From NCBI RefSeq assembly GCF_007746075.1, contig NZ_CP036339.1:744001-808000 (forward strand): a DNA stretch of 64,000 nucleotides. The letters run 5' to 3'. Positions within the stretch are counted from its first letter, which is position 1, and every line of letters starts with the position of its first letter. The notes under the pieces are model-generated. The model searched no databases. It had not been told where the DNA came from and saw only the letters and a list, made by a program, of their open reading frames with translations. The stretch is from Lacipirellula limnantheis (lineage in GTDB: Bacteria > Planctomycetota > Planctomycetia > Pirellulales > Lacipirellulaceae). The position numbers were made by a program, and so were the translations under genes. Below are positions 17,541 through 26,340 of this stretch, in pieces.

Positions 17541-17790
17541 AACCACAACGACACAACGGGCACGACGACAGTACAGGAACAAAGGCAACCGCCAAGGACG
17601 CCAAGAGCGCCAAGGAAATACACCAGAAGTCCAAACCGCCGATAAACGCAGAGTATTTTTGTTAGCAGATATCTGCGTTTATCGGCGGTTCCATCTTCTT
17701 GGCACTTCCTACGTCGTGCTCGTTGTGCCGTCGTGGTGAAACAACTCTCCGCATTTCCGTGGCGCACTTGGCGTCCTTGGCGGTTAGTCT
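17541..17790. repeat. complex of three nested inverted repeats
   Basis: Three palindromes are interlaced: an outer one with ACAACGGGCACGACG words (17541-17565 with about 17712-17740), a second with CCGCCAAGGACGCCAAG words (about 17588-17615 with 17755-17787), and an inner perfect 19-base one (17634-17652 with 17672-17690). The right side reaches the stop of the downstream minus-strand gene. This nesting of different word families in one intergenic space is notable. Confidence 0.8.
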
Positions 17791-18347
17791 TCTTCGTCCC
17801 GCGGCGGCAGAACGAAGCCCCCAAGCTCCACAATCGGCGCCCCCGCCGTCCGGATCTCGTCGACCCATCCGCCGAGCCCCAGCGGGTCGGTTGGATCGCA
17901 CGTCAGCAGGTGCTCCAGCACTTCCAGCGCCATGTCGCGCTTCCCGAGTTCCGCCAGGCACCACGCCAACCCGCGACCCGCGTCGAAGAACGGCCGATTC
18001 GCCGGATGGAGCGCCGTCAGCGGCGTCGGGCGGCACCCCTTCGCCAGCGCCCGCTGCCCCAGCTGGTACCCAAACCCAAAATGCCCGCGCCCCAGCGGCA
18101 CGTCCCCCGTCGCCTCGACCGCTAGCTTCCCCAGCAAGTAGTGGGCTTCGATCATCTCGGGGCACGTCTCGACCAACCACCTCAGCTCGTCGATGGCGAC
18201 CTCGGCCTCGCCGGCCGCAATCATCGCCCGCACTTCTTCGAGGTCTTCCGCGCATTCCAGCACGTCGCGCGGATGGACCAGCACCCACCCCTGCCCTCCC
18301 CGAGCGCGCTCGACCGAGACCTTGTTGCTCGAACGACGTTTCGCCAT
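17784..18347 (-). CDS. tetratricopeptide-like conserved protein
   Basis: The 187-residue protein has alternating amphipathic helices (AIDELRWLVETCPEMIEAHYLLGKLAVE, then FDAGRGLAWCLAELGKRDMALEVLEHLLTCDPTDPLG) that fit two or three tetratricopeptide units. The N-terminus is basic (MAKRRSSNK). Such proteins mediate contacts with partners; none can be named. I recognise it as a conserved planctomycete protein. There is no signal peptide or membrane helix. Inverted repeats flank the gene on both sides. Confidence 0.65.
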   Translation of the reverse strand: MAKRRSSNKVSVERARGGQGWVLVHPRDVLECAEDLEEVRAMIAAGEAEVAIDELRWLVETCPEMIEAHYLLGKLAVEATGDVPLGRGHFGFGYQLGQRALAKGCRPTPLTALHPANRPFFDAGRGLAWCLAELGKRDMALEVLEHLLTCDPTDPLGLGGWVDEIRTAGAPIVELGGFVLPPRDEED

Positions 18348-18401
18348 TACCTACCGGTTCCCATATCGCTCGAATCAATGTGGCGAGGAGTTAGCTGCGT
18401 T

Positions 18402-18582
18402 CACCGCGAATGACGCGAATGATTAAAAAGGCAATTTCGCTCAACACAGCGGACGCAGAGATCACGGAGCAAATGCATCGAAGTCAATGCGCAGCGATCT
18501 TCAGTCTTCTCCGTGTCCTCTGTGCTCTCTGTGTTGAATCTCCCCGCATTCCTCTTCCCGAAGATTCGCGTCATGCGCGGTT
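18402..18582. repeat. nested inverted repeat, AACACAGCGGACGCAGAG type
   Basis: The outer arms 18404-18420 and 18564-18580 match at 16 of 17 positions (CCGCGAATGACGCGAAT words). Inner arms use AACACAG / ACGGAG words (about 18443-18469 with 18510-18536). The element fills the intergenic space between two minus-strand genes. Confidence 0.78.
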
Positions 18583-18605
18583 TCAGCATTTGCATGGTAA
18601 GCGGC

Positions 18606-19457
18606 CTACAGTTCCTTCCCGATCGCATAAATCTCCTCGGCGTCAAGCACCAGGTCATTCCGCGTGAACAGCTTCGCGATTGCCGCTTTGTGAATCTTCA
18701 TCTTCGTCCCGCCGACGCCGATGGCGCCGTAGCAGACGATTTCGCCGTGATGCGTCGCCTTGTCGGTCGGCGCCACGTCGCCCAGGCCGTGGGCCGGCAC
18801 GGCGTTCAAGTCGATCGCCGCCTGCAACCCTACCGCTTGAGCCAGGTACCCTTTCGGCAATAGCTCCACTCCCGGCGGCCCGCACGCGATCACCGCTTGC
18901 GCCCCCTCCACTGCCATCGCGTTTTCATTCGTCCACGCCGTGAGGTCGGCCCCCGGCACGACCCGGCTCACCTTGTCGCACGTTCCCTCGGCATGCGTCA
19001 GCTTCCGCGAAGCCACGCGCACCCGCGCGCCCTCCCGCGCCAACAGCCGCACGACTCGCCGGCCAACCGCGCCCGTCCCCGCCAGGACGGTGACAATCGC
19101 CCCTGACAGCGGCACGTGCCGTCGCACCGCCAGCACCGCCGCCGCGGCCGTCGTGTTGGCGCCGTTGGCGTCAAGCATCACCGACACCCGCATCGGCCCG
19201 AAAAACGCCTCGTGCGCCGCTTTGCAGAGCGCCTCGGCCGCCGTCACGTCCGACCCGCCGACGAACACCGCCGTGTGCTTCAGCTCCTGCGGACCGCGCG
19301 TAAAGATTGCCCCGTACACCAGATCCCGCACCTGAGCCGTCGTCACGGCGCCATGCCGAAACAACACATCAACCCCCGCGTCGACCGCCACCACCCCGTC
19401 AAACACGCTCGGCTGCGGATCGGCGTCGAGACAGACCAGGATCTTTTTGAGGGACAT
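18606..19457 (-). CDS. mtdB: methylene-tetrahydromethanopterin dehydrogenase
   Basis: The 283-residue protein matches the NAD(P)-dependent methylene-H4MPT dehydrogenase family (MtdB type). It has a dinucleotide-binding motif VTVLAGTGAVGRRVVRLLA, the stretch DANGANTTAAAAVLAV and a C-terminal region ending in VLDAEEIYAIGKEL, which is typical. The enzyme oxidises methylene-H4MPT to methenyl-H4MPT, the second step of formaldehyde oxidation by this pathway. The fae gene for the first step lies 256 bases upstream on the same strand. A terminator-like hairpin between the two suggests partly separate transcription. Planctomycetes are known to carry H4MPT-linked C1 genes. Confidence 0.92.
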   Translation of the reverse strand: MSLKKILVCLDADPQPSVFDGVVAVDAGVDVLFRHGAVTTAQVRDLVYGAIFTRGPQELKHTAVFVGGSDVTAAEALCKAAHEAFFGPMRVSVMLDANGANTTAAAAVLAVRRHVPLSGAIVTVLAGTGAVGRRVVRLLAREGARVRVASRKLTHAEGTCDKVSRVVPGADLTAWTNENAMAVEGAQAVIACGPPGVELLPKGYLAQAVGLQAAIDLNAVPAHGLGDVAPTDKATHHGEIVCYGAIGVGGTKMKIHKAAIAKLFTRNDLVLDAEEIYAIGKEL

Positions 19458-19461
19458 AGCT

Positions 19462-19583
19462 TTGAGTGACCGGTGACTAGTAACGAGTAGCCGCGGGTCA
19501 ACGACCCGCCGGAGCGAACAATCAATGGGGAATGCTGAATGGGGAATGGGGGGAGAATACTTTCATCCTTCCCCATTCCCCAT
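19462..19583. repeat. word-repeat elements with GAATGGGGAATG hairpin
   Basis: Two small repeats follow one another: GTGACCGGTGACTAGTAACG words with the palindrome CGGGTCAACGACCCG at about 19496-19510, then a run of GAATGGGGAATG words (about 19523-19555) facing CCCCATTCCCCAT (19571-19583). No gene is present. Confidence 0.7.
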
Positions 19584-19584
19584 C

Positions 19585-19622
19585 AAAAAAAGCCACGCGC
19601 CGCGCCCAGCGCGACGCGTGGC
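19585..19622 (-). terminator. rho-independent terminator of fae
   Basis: On the minus strand, an 8-base perfect GC stem (19615-19622 with 19592-19599, GCCACGCG) extended by further inner pairs is followed by a run of seven T (complement of 19585-19591). It lies 90 bases after the fae stop codon. Confidence 0.85.
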
Positions 19623-19713
19623 CCATTCTCATTTCCTAAATCCGCAGCCCTCAGGGCGTGCCATCCACTACGGCAAGCGACTGACGACGGACCACTGACG
19701 CCGGACAAACTTC

Positions 19714-20208
19714 TTAGAACCCACGGAACGGATGCACCGATTCCTTCCCGGCGATCATCTCGTCGGCCGTCGGCTTCCCTTCCATCGCGTTCTTGATTGC
19801 CATCTTCGTGGCTTCGTAGTTGTAGTCGTAAATCTTCTTGTCGTCGGCCGCGGCCGGGTGGATGAACACGCCGCAGACGATCACCAGGTTCTCGGCGTCG
19901 CCCTTCTTGATCACCCCGTCGGCGACCGAATCAGCCACCGCCTTGGCCACCGCCGCCTGAGCCGGGCCGAACATCTGCACCGCCTGCTTCATCCCCTTGA
20001 TGGTCACCTTGGTGATCATCACGGTCGCCGGCTTCACGGCCAGATTGGGCGTGAGCACGGCCAGCAGATTGCTGTGACCTTCGCTCTGGCGAGCCAGCGC
20101 ATTAGCGAACGCCACGCCCACCGGGCCGGCCTTGTCCCCGATTAGCAGGTCGATATGGGCAATCTCATTACCGTCGCCCGCCAGGGCCTCTCCGATGAAC
20201 ATCGACAT
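19714..20208 (-). CDS. fae: formaldehyde-activating enzyme
   Basis: The 164-residue protein matches Fae over its whole length: MSMFIGEALAGDGNEIAHID at the start, with the expected catalytic His at residue 18, GPVGVAFANALARQSEGHSNLLAV, and the ending MEGKPTADEMIAGKESVHPFRGF. Fae condenses formaldehyde with tetrahydromethanopterin. Together with the mtdB gene downstream it gives the first two steps of C1 oxidation. The ATG at 20208 was chosen because family members begin there; the frame is open further upstream. A terminator follows at 19585. Confidence 0.96.
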   Translation of the reverse strand: MSMFIGEALAGDGNEIAHIDLLIGDKAGPVGVAFANALARQSEGHSNLLAVLTPNLAVKPATVMITKVTIKGMKQAVQMFGPAQAAVAKAVADSVADGVIKKGDAENLVIVCGVFIHPAAADDKKIYDYNYEATKMAIKNAMEGKPTADEMIAGKESVHPFRGF

Positions 20209-20474
20209 TCCTAAGTCTCCCACGCGAAAGGATTGAAGCTTGTGCGGCGAGCCGGCGATTGGCCCCGGCTCGCGGCCACGGCGTCGCGGCCAGTCCCCGA
20301 GCCTTTCGCCGGGGTAGCCTCCAGAGGATTCGCCGCACCGCGGCGAGCCTAGCAAGATACCAGGGCCCGGCAGCGGTGTTAAGCGTGCCGCTACAACCCT
20401 TCAATCCCGCAACAGTTCATGTCAGAACACCCCGCACCCCGTTGGCCGCCGGTTCTTCCAACCGGGGGAGTTGC

Positions 20475-20683
20475 AACCGCCAAGGACGCCAAGGTTCGCC
20501 AAGGAAAACGCAGAGAATATTGGAACCGCGGATCAACGCTGATAAACGCCAATGAGAACGATCTGCGTTCATCCGCGTTCATCGGCGGTTTCATCCATGT
20601 CTCGTTTCCCCGTTCTCTGGCGGACCGTTGTCGTTCAACTCCCCCAGCGTTCCCCTTGGCGAACCTTGGCGTCCTTGACGGTT
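20475..20683. repeat. nested inverted repeat, CCGCCAAGGACGCCAAGG type
   Basis: Outer arms 20475-20504 and 20654-20683 pair at 29 of 30 positions. Inside is a second, looser palindrome with ACCGCGGATCAACGCTGATA words (about 20522-20550 with 20563-20592). It lies between the divergent fae and DUF1559 genes, so it is in promoter territory rather than at gene ends. Confidence 0.85.
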
Positions 20684-20867
20684 AATCTTTGAATTTGGCG
20701 GTTCTCCCGCGTTTAACCACATTTGCTGGACTTTCCCCCCAAACTTTGCGACAATTTGAAGTGCAGGGTCGCGCCCCCGATGCGCCATTATTTTCGTGTC
20801 CATCCTCGGACCTGCGCGACCCAGGCCAGGGGCACTCGTCAACAGAACAGAACAGGGAGAAGCGCAG

Positions 20868-21944
20868 ATGAGGCAATCCAGCCGTAAGGCATTCACGCTC
20901 GTGGAGCTGTTGGTGGTGATCGCCATCATCGGCACGCTCGTCGGGCTTCTACTCCCCGCCGTCCAAGCGGCCCGCGAAGCGGCCCGGCGGAATACCTGTG
21001 GCAGCAACATGGGCCAGTTGGCCAAAGCCATCGCTATCCGCGAGACGGCGAGCAAGGACCTGCCTGGTTACATCAACAAAGTCGGCATTAGTGGCAGCCC
21101 TAAGCTTGCGCGGGCAAGTTGGGTCGTGATGACTTTCCCCAGCATTGAGCAGACGCAGCTCTATGAGCAATGGACGAGCGGCAACCCGAGCTATTCGTCC
21201 ATCGAGTTGCTGGTCTGTCCGAGTAATCCGCCAGTTACCATTGGCGAGCCAAATCTTTCCTACGTCGCCAATGCTGGCTGGCGGCCAACTTGGCAGCGCG
21301 GGGCGCCGTCGGGGAGCCAAATGGGGTATGAGAATCCGGCTAACGGACTCTTTTTTGATCGGACTCGAACGGCAGATCTCCCCTCAGGAGTTGTTTGGAA
21401 ATCGACAAATGACGCTCGTGACGGCACGGATCCTGCCAAGGATGCGCCCGAGACCGTGATGTCGATTGCCTACTTGCAAGGCAAGGGCGACGGAACGACC
21501 AAAACCATGATGCTGTCGGAAAGCTTAGCCGCCCTCTACTGGGGCTATCCGGAATCGACGAACGACTACACGACAGCGACGGATGCGAATTTCCACTTCG
21601 GCTTCACCTGGGAACAGCCCACCGACGTGGCAAACAATTTGCGGTGGCGCATGAATGGCACCAAGGGGAGTCCAGACTATGCTTCCTTCGTCAACATGAC
21701 TAAGGAAGTCACCAGTCCAAAAACTTCCGAGCCTCTTAATCCAGTACCCGGAATGCCCTCGAGCAACCATCCGGGCGGCGTTAATGCCGCGTTTGTGGCA
21801 GGGCAAGTGGCTTACGTCTCGGATCAGATTGACCCGCTCGTGTACGCCCAGTTGATGACGTCAAACCACAAGCAGTCTGAATTGGGGATTAAGGCCGACG
21901 GTTACGAGAGCATGCTTCCTGAGCCGAGCGACGACGCCTATTAA
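20868..21944 (+). CDS. DUF1559 protein with type IV pilin-like N-terminus
   Basis: The 358-residue protein begins with the prepilin signal KAFTLVELLVVIAIIGTLVG, cleaved before Phe, then LLLPAVQAAREAARRNTCGSN, the hallmark of the DUF1559 family that is greatly expanded in planctomycetes. The C-terminal part has SSNHPGGVNAAFVAGQVAYVSD, equivalent to the H-x9-DG motif. Such proteins are probably assembled or exported by a type II secretion or pilus system. The ATG at 20868 was chosen because it directly precedes the prepilin signal. A clear terminator follows. Confidence 0.95.
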   Translation: MRQSSRKAFTLVELLVVIAIIGTLVGLLLPAVQAAREAARRNTCGSNMGQLAKAIAIRETASKDLPGYINKVGISGSPKLARASWVVMTFPSIEQTQLYEQWTSGNPSYSSIELLVCPSNPPVTIGEPNLSYVANAGWRPTWQRGAPSGSQMGYENPANGLFFDRTRTADLPSGVVWKSTNDARDGTDPAKDAPETVMSIAYLQGKGDGTTKTMMLSESLAALYWGYPESTNDYTTATDANFHFGFTWEQPTDVANNLRWRMNGTKGSPDYASFVNMTKEVTSPKTSEPLNPVPGMPSSNHPGGVNAAFVAGQVAYVSDQIDPLVYAQLMTSNHKQSELGIKADGYESMLPEPSDDAY

Positions 21945-21974
21945 GGGCGAGTGATTGGCTAATCTGAATAAGAC

Positions 21975-22010
21975 CCACGGGGCGCCAACTCGGCGCCCCG
22001 TGGTTTTTTT
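21975..22010 (+). terminator. rho-independent terminator
   Basis: A perfect 12-base GC stem (21975-21986 with 21992-22003, CCACGGGGCGCC) has a five-base loop and is followed by seven T. It ends the DUF1559 gene transcript 30 bases after the stop. Confidence 0.95.
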
Positions 22011-22395
22011 ATGCGCCTCGTTCGACCCCTCTCCAGCGCGCGCCCCTCTTCGCCGCCGGACTGGTCGCTGAAGCGACCAGTCCGAACCCGCGCGTTGGTC
22101 TGCTGTCTCTACGCCCACCCCCCCCGCCAAGCCGAAAAAAATCTCGAAACTACGGTCTAGAAATTGGCCGCGCCCCTCGTTAACGTGAACAAAAGTACAT
22201 ATAACGCCCGGCGTTGCCAAACCGTCCTTGTGGGAGGCGTCTCCGACGCCGATCTCGGTCACCACCACAAGCAGGGGTGGTTTCACCACGTCGCTTCGGG
22301 ATCGGAGACCCTTCCCACAGATTTTTTGGCCAAGGCCGATTCCACCCTCCGCCGCTCGCGGCTTAGCGGAACGTCCAAAACCAGGGAAAACTGTC
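22011..22395. other. intergenic region with two palindromes
   Basis: No gene is seen. A perfect 13-base stem with a two-base loop lies at 22057-22084 (CGGACTGGTCGCT words); a damaged copy of the same sequence occurs at about 24840-24870. A second, longer inverted repeat built on GTGGGAGGCGTCTCCGACGC lies at about 22229-22322. Confidence 0.7.
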
Positions 22396-23178
22396 ATGTC
22401 CAACTCCAACTCCAACCCCGACCAGAGCCGTCGTCTCGACCGCCATCCCGATCGCCGCGCCGAGCCATCGCCGACGGTCGACCCGCTCGAACTGATGGAG
22501 GCGGCGGCCCGCATCCACTGGCGGGCCGCCGCCTGGCTGCTGGAGCGGACCCGTCCCGAGGAGTACGGCCGCAAGTCCGCCAGCGCCGCCCCTCGTCGCC
22601 AGGTCGAGGCGGCGCTGCTGCATGTCCTCGAAGCGGCGCTAGAAGGGACCTTGCCCGAGCAACGCGACGCGGTCGACGGTCGCGTCTTCGCCGCTTGCCA
22701 GCGAGCCTTCGCCAGTTGCTTCCCGGCGATTGCCGCGCTCTCGCCCCTCCAGTTGCCTGTCGATTCGGCGCCCGCGGATGCCATTCTGTCGCCAAAAACG
22801 CGTGAGGCGACAGAAAGTGCAGTCAACGAAGCATCGAACCGCGACGGCACGACGAGCACGACCCAAGACAATGCCAAGCCTGATCCGCCGCCGGCAAACG
22901 CGGCGGAGACTGGCAGCGCGTCGCCCGCCGACATTCTGTCGCCAAAAATCGCCGCAGCGACAGAATGCCCGGCGACAGAAATACCCGCGACAGAACTCCC
23001 GAACGTCTTAGAACGTCCCCCCGCGTCGGTTCCAGAGAGCCAACTCCTCAACCTCCAGCGCCACGCCGCCCTGCGCCGCCGCGCGGCATTGTTGGCGCGA
23101 AAACAGCAAGCCGCGACCAAACGACAAAAGCGAGCCGCCAAGAAACGAGCTCAAGCCGCCCGCCGACGAGCCGCGTAG
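22396..23178 (+). CDS. planctomycete protein with terminase-small-subunit-like core and basic tail
   Basis: The 260-residue protein has one conserved-looking region (residues about 32-60, LMEAAARIHWRAAAWLLERTRPEEYGR). I associate this with a planctomycete group resembling phage terminase small subunits. The middle is low-complexity and differs from the rest in that it encodes ILSPK twice from inverted-repeat DNA. The C-terminus (about 220-260) is a strongly basic Ala/Arg/Lys helix that likely binds nucleic acid. The ATG at 22396 was chosen because the upstream frame runs through a palindrome. Function is unknown. Confidence 0.6.
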   Translation: MSNSNSNPDQSRRLDRHPDRRAEPSPTVDPLELMEAAARIHWRAAAWLLERTRPEEYGRKSASAAPRRQVEAALLHVLEAALEGTLPEQRDAVDGRVFAACQRAFASCFPAIAALSPLQLPVDSAPADAILSPKTREATESAVNEASNRDGTTSTTQDNAKPDPPPANAAETGSASPADILSPKIAAATECPATEIPATELPNVLERPPASVPESQLLNLQRHAALRRRAALLARKQQAATKRQKRAAKKRAQAARRRAA

Positions 23179-23229
23179 CTCCGCCGCGTTCAGCTGCCGT
23201 CGTTCTCGAGATGCTTAGTCTCTATCGCA

Positions 23230-23318
23230 TTAACCACAGAGAACACAGAGGACACAGAGAGGAAAAGAATAGCAAACGTCTCAACTCTTCCTCCGTGTTC
23301 TCTGTGTTCTCCGTGGTA
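23230..23318. repeat. inverted repeat, AACCACAGAGAACACAGAG type
   Basis: The left arm (23232-23262) is a run of ACACAGAG words and faces TCCTCCGTGTTCTCTGTGTT words in the right arm (23288-23317). The loop is about 25 bases. It lies between convergent genes and could act as a bidirectional transcription end. Confidence 0.85.
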
Positions 23319-23388
23319 AGTGCGGTTGATAAAGCCTGTCGACCTAGCTTCTCTGCCGGAGGGGAACGAGAGCACGATAGTGAGGCGA

Positions 23389-24678
23389 TTACCGCTGGTC
23401 CATCGGCGTGATTTCGCGCTTCGACGGCCCCGTGTAGATCTGCCGTGGGCGGCAAATCTTCTTCGCCGGGTTTGCGTGCATCTCCACCCAGTGGGCGATC
23501 CAACCCGGCAGCCGTCCGATGGCGAACAGCACGGTAAACATCTGCTCCGGAATGCCGATGGCGCGGTAAACGACGCCCGAGTAGAAGTCGACGTTCGGAT
23601 AGAGCTTCCGCTCGATGAAGTAGGGGTCGTTCAGCGCCACCTGCTCCAGCTCCAGCGCGATGTCGAAGATCGGATCCTTGATCGCCTGCTTCTTCAAGAT
23701 GCGATGGCACGCTTCTTTGATGATCGTCGCCCGCGGATCGAAGCTCTTGTAGACGCGATGGCCGAAGCCCATCAGGCGGAAGTTGTTGTTCTTGTCCTTG
23801 GCCATGTCGACGTACTTCTTGACGTTCGACCCGTCGCGGCGAATCTGCTCGAGCATCTGGACGCACGCCTCGTTCGCCCCGCCGTGAAGCGGGCCCCACA
23901 AGGCGCTGATGCCGGCCGAGATCGACGCGAAGAGGTTGGCGTTCGACGAGCCGACCATCCGCACCGTCGAGGTGCTGCAGTTCTGCTCGTGATCGGCGTG
24001 GACGATGAGCAGCAGGTTCAGCGCGTCGACGAAGTCTTGATCGACCTCGTACTTCTCGCTCGGCACGGCGAACATCATCCGCAGGAAGTTGGCACAGTAC
24101 GACAGCGAGTTGTCGGGGTAAACGTACGGCTGGCCGATCGACTTCTTGTAGGCGAAGGCCGCGATCGTCGGCAGCTTGGCCATCAGGCGGACGATCGAAT
24201 CGTCGACCTGCTCCTGATCATGCGGATCGAGCGAATCCTGGTAGAAGGTCGACATCGCCCCGACCACCGACCCCAGGATCGCCATGGGATGGGCGTCGCG
24301 AGGAAAGCCGTTGTAGAACAGCCGCATATCCTCGTGCAGCATCGTGTGGCGGAACAACATCCCGCGAAAGTGGTCGAATTGCTCCTTGGTCGGCAACTCT
24401 CCGTAGATCAGCAGGTAGGCGATTTCGATGAACCGGCACTTTTTGGCGAGCTCCTCGATCGGGTAGCCGCGATAGCGCAGGATCCCTTTATCGCCGTCGA
24501 GAAAGGTGATCGCGCTGGTCGTCGCGCCGGTGTTGACGTAGCCTTCGTCGAGGGTGATGTACCCCGTCGAGCCGAGCAGCTTGCTGATGTCGACCGCTCG
24601 CTCTTGCTCGGTACCGACGACGACGGGGAGCTCGATTTGCTTGCCGTCGGGGGTAGAGAGCTTGGCAACCTCAGACAT
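23389..24678 (-). CDS. gltA: citrate synthase
   Basis: The 429-residue protein is a full-length type II-like citrate synthase. It has the active-site stretches GPLHGGANEA, MGFGHRVYK and NVDFYSGVVYRA, giving both catalytic His residues and the Asp, and the substrate-binding RPRQIYTG near the end. It condenses oxaloacetate and acetyl-CoA in the TCA cycle. The ATG at 24678 is preceded by AAAGGAT at a good distance, and the family N-terminus (TPDGKQIELPVVVGTE) starts there; the longer open frame upstream is not conserved-looking. Confidence 0.97.
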   Translation of the reverse strand: MSEVAKLSTPDGKQIELPVVVGTEQERAVDISKLLGSTGYITLDEGYVNTGATTSAITFLDGDKGILRYRGYPIEELAKKCRFIEIAYLLIYGELPTKEQFDHFRGMLFRHTMLHEDMRLFYNGFPRDAHPMAILGSVVGAMSTFYQDSLDPHDQEQVDDSIVRLMAKLPTIAAFAYKKSIGQPYVYPDNSLSYCANFLRMMFAVPSEKYEVDQDFVDALNLLLIVHADHEQNCSTSTVRMVGSSNANLFASISAGISALWGPLHGGANEACVQMLEQIRRDGSNVKKYVDMAKDKNNNFRLMGFGHRVYKSFDPRATIIKEACHRILKKQAIKDPIFDIALELEQVALNDPYFIERKLYPNVDFYSGVVYRAIGIPEQMFTVLFAIGRLPGWIAHWVEMHANPAKKICRPRQIYTGPSKREITPMDQR

Positions 24679-24915
24679 CGGACGATCCTTTCGGCGAACA
24701 CGGCGGGCTGGACGGATGGGCGGTCGGGCGCTCCGCACGAACATGCCGCGACGGGAGCAGGCCAAGGCGCAGGCGGCGGAGTCATGAAGTTTACCGGCGG
24801 CAAGGAACCGGTTCAATCCGCGGCGATTCTACCCCGGCGCCGGACTGGTCGCTTCAGCGACCCCTCCGAACCCACGCTAGATCTGGCGCCCGTATTCCCT
24901 GAACCCGGAACGCTT

Positions 24916-26232
24916 CTAGCGGCGTTGCTTTTCGTCCAGCAACTCAGAAAGCCGCGGCCCATTGAGGTCGCCGTGGAAGATCGTCCACACCCGAGCGGTT
25001 TTCCGCAGTTCCTTGAGTTCCTGGGCGACGAGAACTTCCTTCTGCTCGTTTTCCAGCAGCTCGCGAATCTTGGCCTGGGCCTCGGTGAACGGCGTCCGCC
25101 CAGGTTCCTTCCGCTCCAGCACGCGCACCAGATGAAACCCTTGGGGGCTTTCGATGCAGTTGCTCATCCGCCCCAGTTCGAGCGTATCGAGCGCCTGGTT
25201 CAGATCTTCGCACAGCAGCGAGCCAGGCGTCGACTCTTGAATCCCTCCTTCAGCCGCCGTGAAGCCGTGGGACTTGGCCTTCGCCACGTTGGCGAACACC
25301 GGTCCGCGAAGGCTGGGATTGATCGCCACGACGGCCCAAACCTCATTCCCCATTTCGGCCAGCGCCTTCCACGCGGCGTTGCGATCGCCGCCGACGCGGT
25401 CGAACCGCACCATCAGTTCTTCCCACTTGATGCTGCCGGGATACTCGTATTCCTTGAGATGGTCCTGATAGTAGGCGAGCATCTCTTCGTGGGTCACCGT
25501 CTTCAGCTTCGGCATTCGCTGCCGCAGCCACTCGCCGGCGACCATCTTCTCGGTGTACTGCCGCTGGACGTCTTTCAGCGACGAACCGTGCTGCACGAGC
25601 ACGGCGTTCAACTGCACGCGGTCCTTGACCCCGTACGTTTCGAGCAGCTTCGGAATCTCGGAAGCTTCGAATGGCTCGGCGAGCGTCTTCTCGATCTGCT
25701 TAAGATTCTCCGGCGGCATAGTGCGGCGGAAGTCGGCGAACAGCAGTTTGGTGTCGATCAGCTGCAGCAGCATCCGCTCCAGCAAGATGCGTTCGATCTC
25801 CGGACGCTGCTCGTCGGAGACCTTCATGTTCTTCTGCTTTTCCATCGAGGTGATCATGCGCTGGACTTGCCACAGCACGTCACTCGCCAGGATGACCTGG
25901 TCTTCCACGCGGCCGATGATCTCGCTGCCGGCGATCGGTCGAGCATCGGTCGGCACGATCGGCGGGCCGAGCGGTTCGGTCGCGGCCATCGTGGCCTGGC
26001 TTGGCGCCACAAACGTTGCCGTCGGCGCCCCCGCCGCGCCTCCGGGCATCGCCGGGCTTTGGAACGGATCGTTGACATCCTGAATCCCGCGCACGGCCGA
26101 CGGCGAGGAGGGGCCGCTGGGAGCGGTGGCCGGAACGGGCGGCGGTGCGAACGACTGGGCCGGAGCGAGGCGCGGCGCAGCGCCGAGCGCGAGCCATCCC
26201 CCCGCCAACAAGTTGAAAAGTCGTCGCAGCAC
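24916..26232 (-). CDS. periplasmic peptidyl-prolyl isomerase, parvulin/SurA type
   Basis: The 438-residue protein has a signal peptide (1-26), a Pro/Ala-rich linker to about residue 95, then a SurA-like helical chaperone region (IIGRVEDQVILASDVLWQV, ERMLLQLIDTKLLFADF). A parvulin-type domain follows at about 265-395 (IKWEELMVRF, GGIQESTPGSLL, GFHLVRVLERKEPG). It should assist folding of exported proteins. Domain order matches SurA, but the overall identity appears low, so gene naming is avoided. It lies downstream of mfd on the same strand after a 108-base gap. Confidence 0.88.
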   Translation of the reverse strand: MLRRLFNLLAGGWLALGAAPRLAPAQSFAPPPVPATAPSGPSSPSAVRGIQDVNDPFQSPAMPGGAAGAPTATFVAPSQATMAATEPLGPPIVPTDARPIAGSEIIGRVEDQVILASDVLWQVQRMITSMEKQKNMKVSDEQRPEIERILLERMLLQLIDTKLLFADFRRTMPPENLKQIEKTLAEPFEASEIPKLLETYGVKDRVQLNAVLVQHGSSLKDVQRQYTEKMVAGEWLRQRMPKLKTVTHEEMLAYYQDHLKEYEYPGSIKWEELMVRFDRVGGDRNAAWKALAEMGNEVWAVVAINPSLRGPVFANVAKAKSHGFTAAEGGIQESTPGSLLCEDLNQALDTLELGRMSNCIESPQGFHLVRVLERKEPGRTPFTEAQAKIRELLENEQKEVLVAQELKELRKTARVWTIFHGDLNGPRLSELLDEKQRR

Positions 26233-26340
26233 GAAGTCGTTCTCAGTCCGCCAAGCGAGATCAGCCGCGGCGCAACTCTCCGCGGCGATCGCGCAGGGTC
26301 GCCGCAGAGGGCAAAAAATCGAGACCGAAGCGGCGGGATT

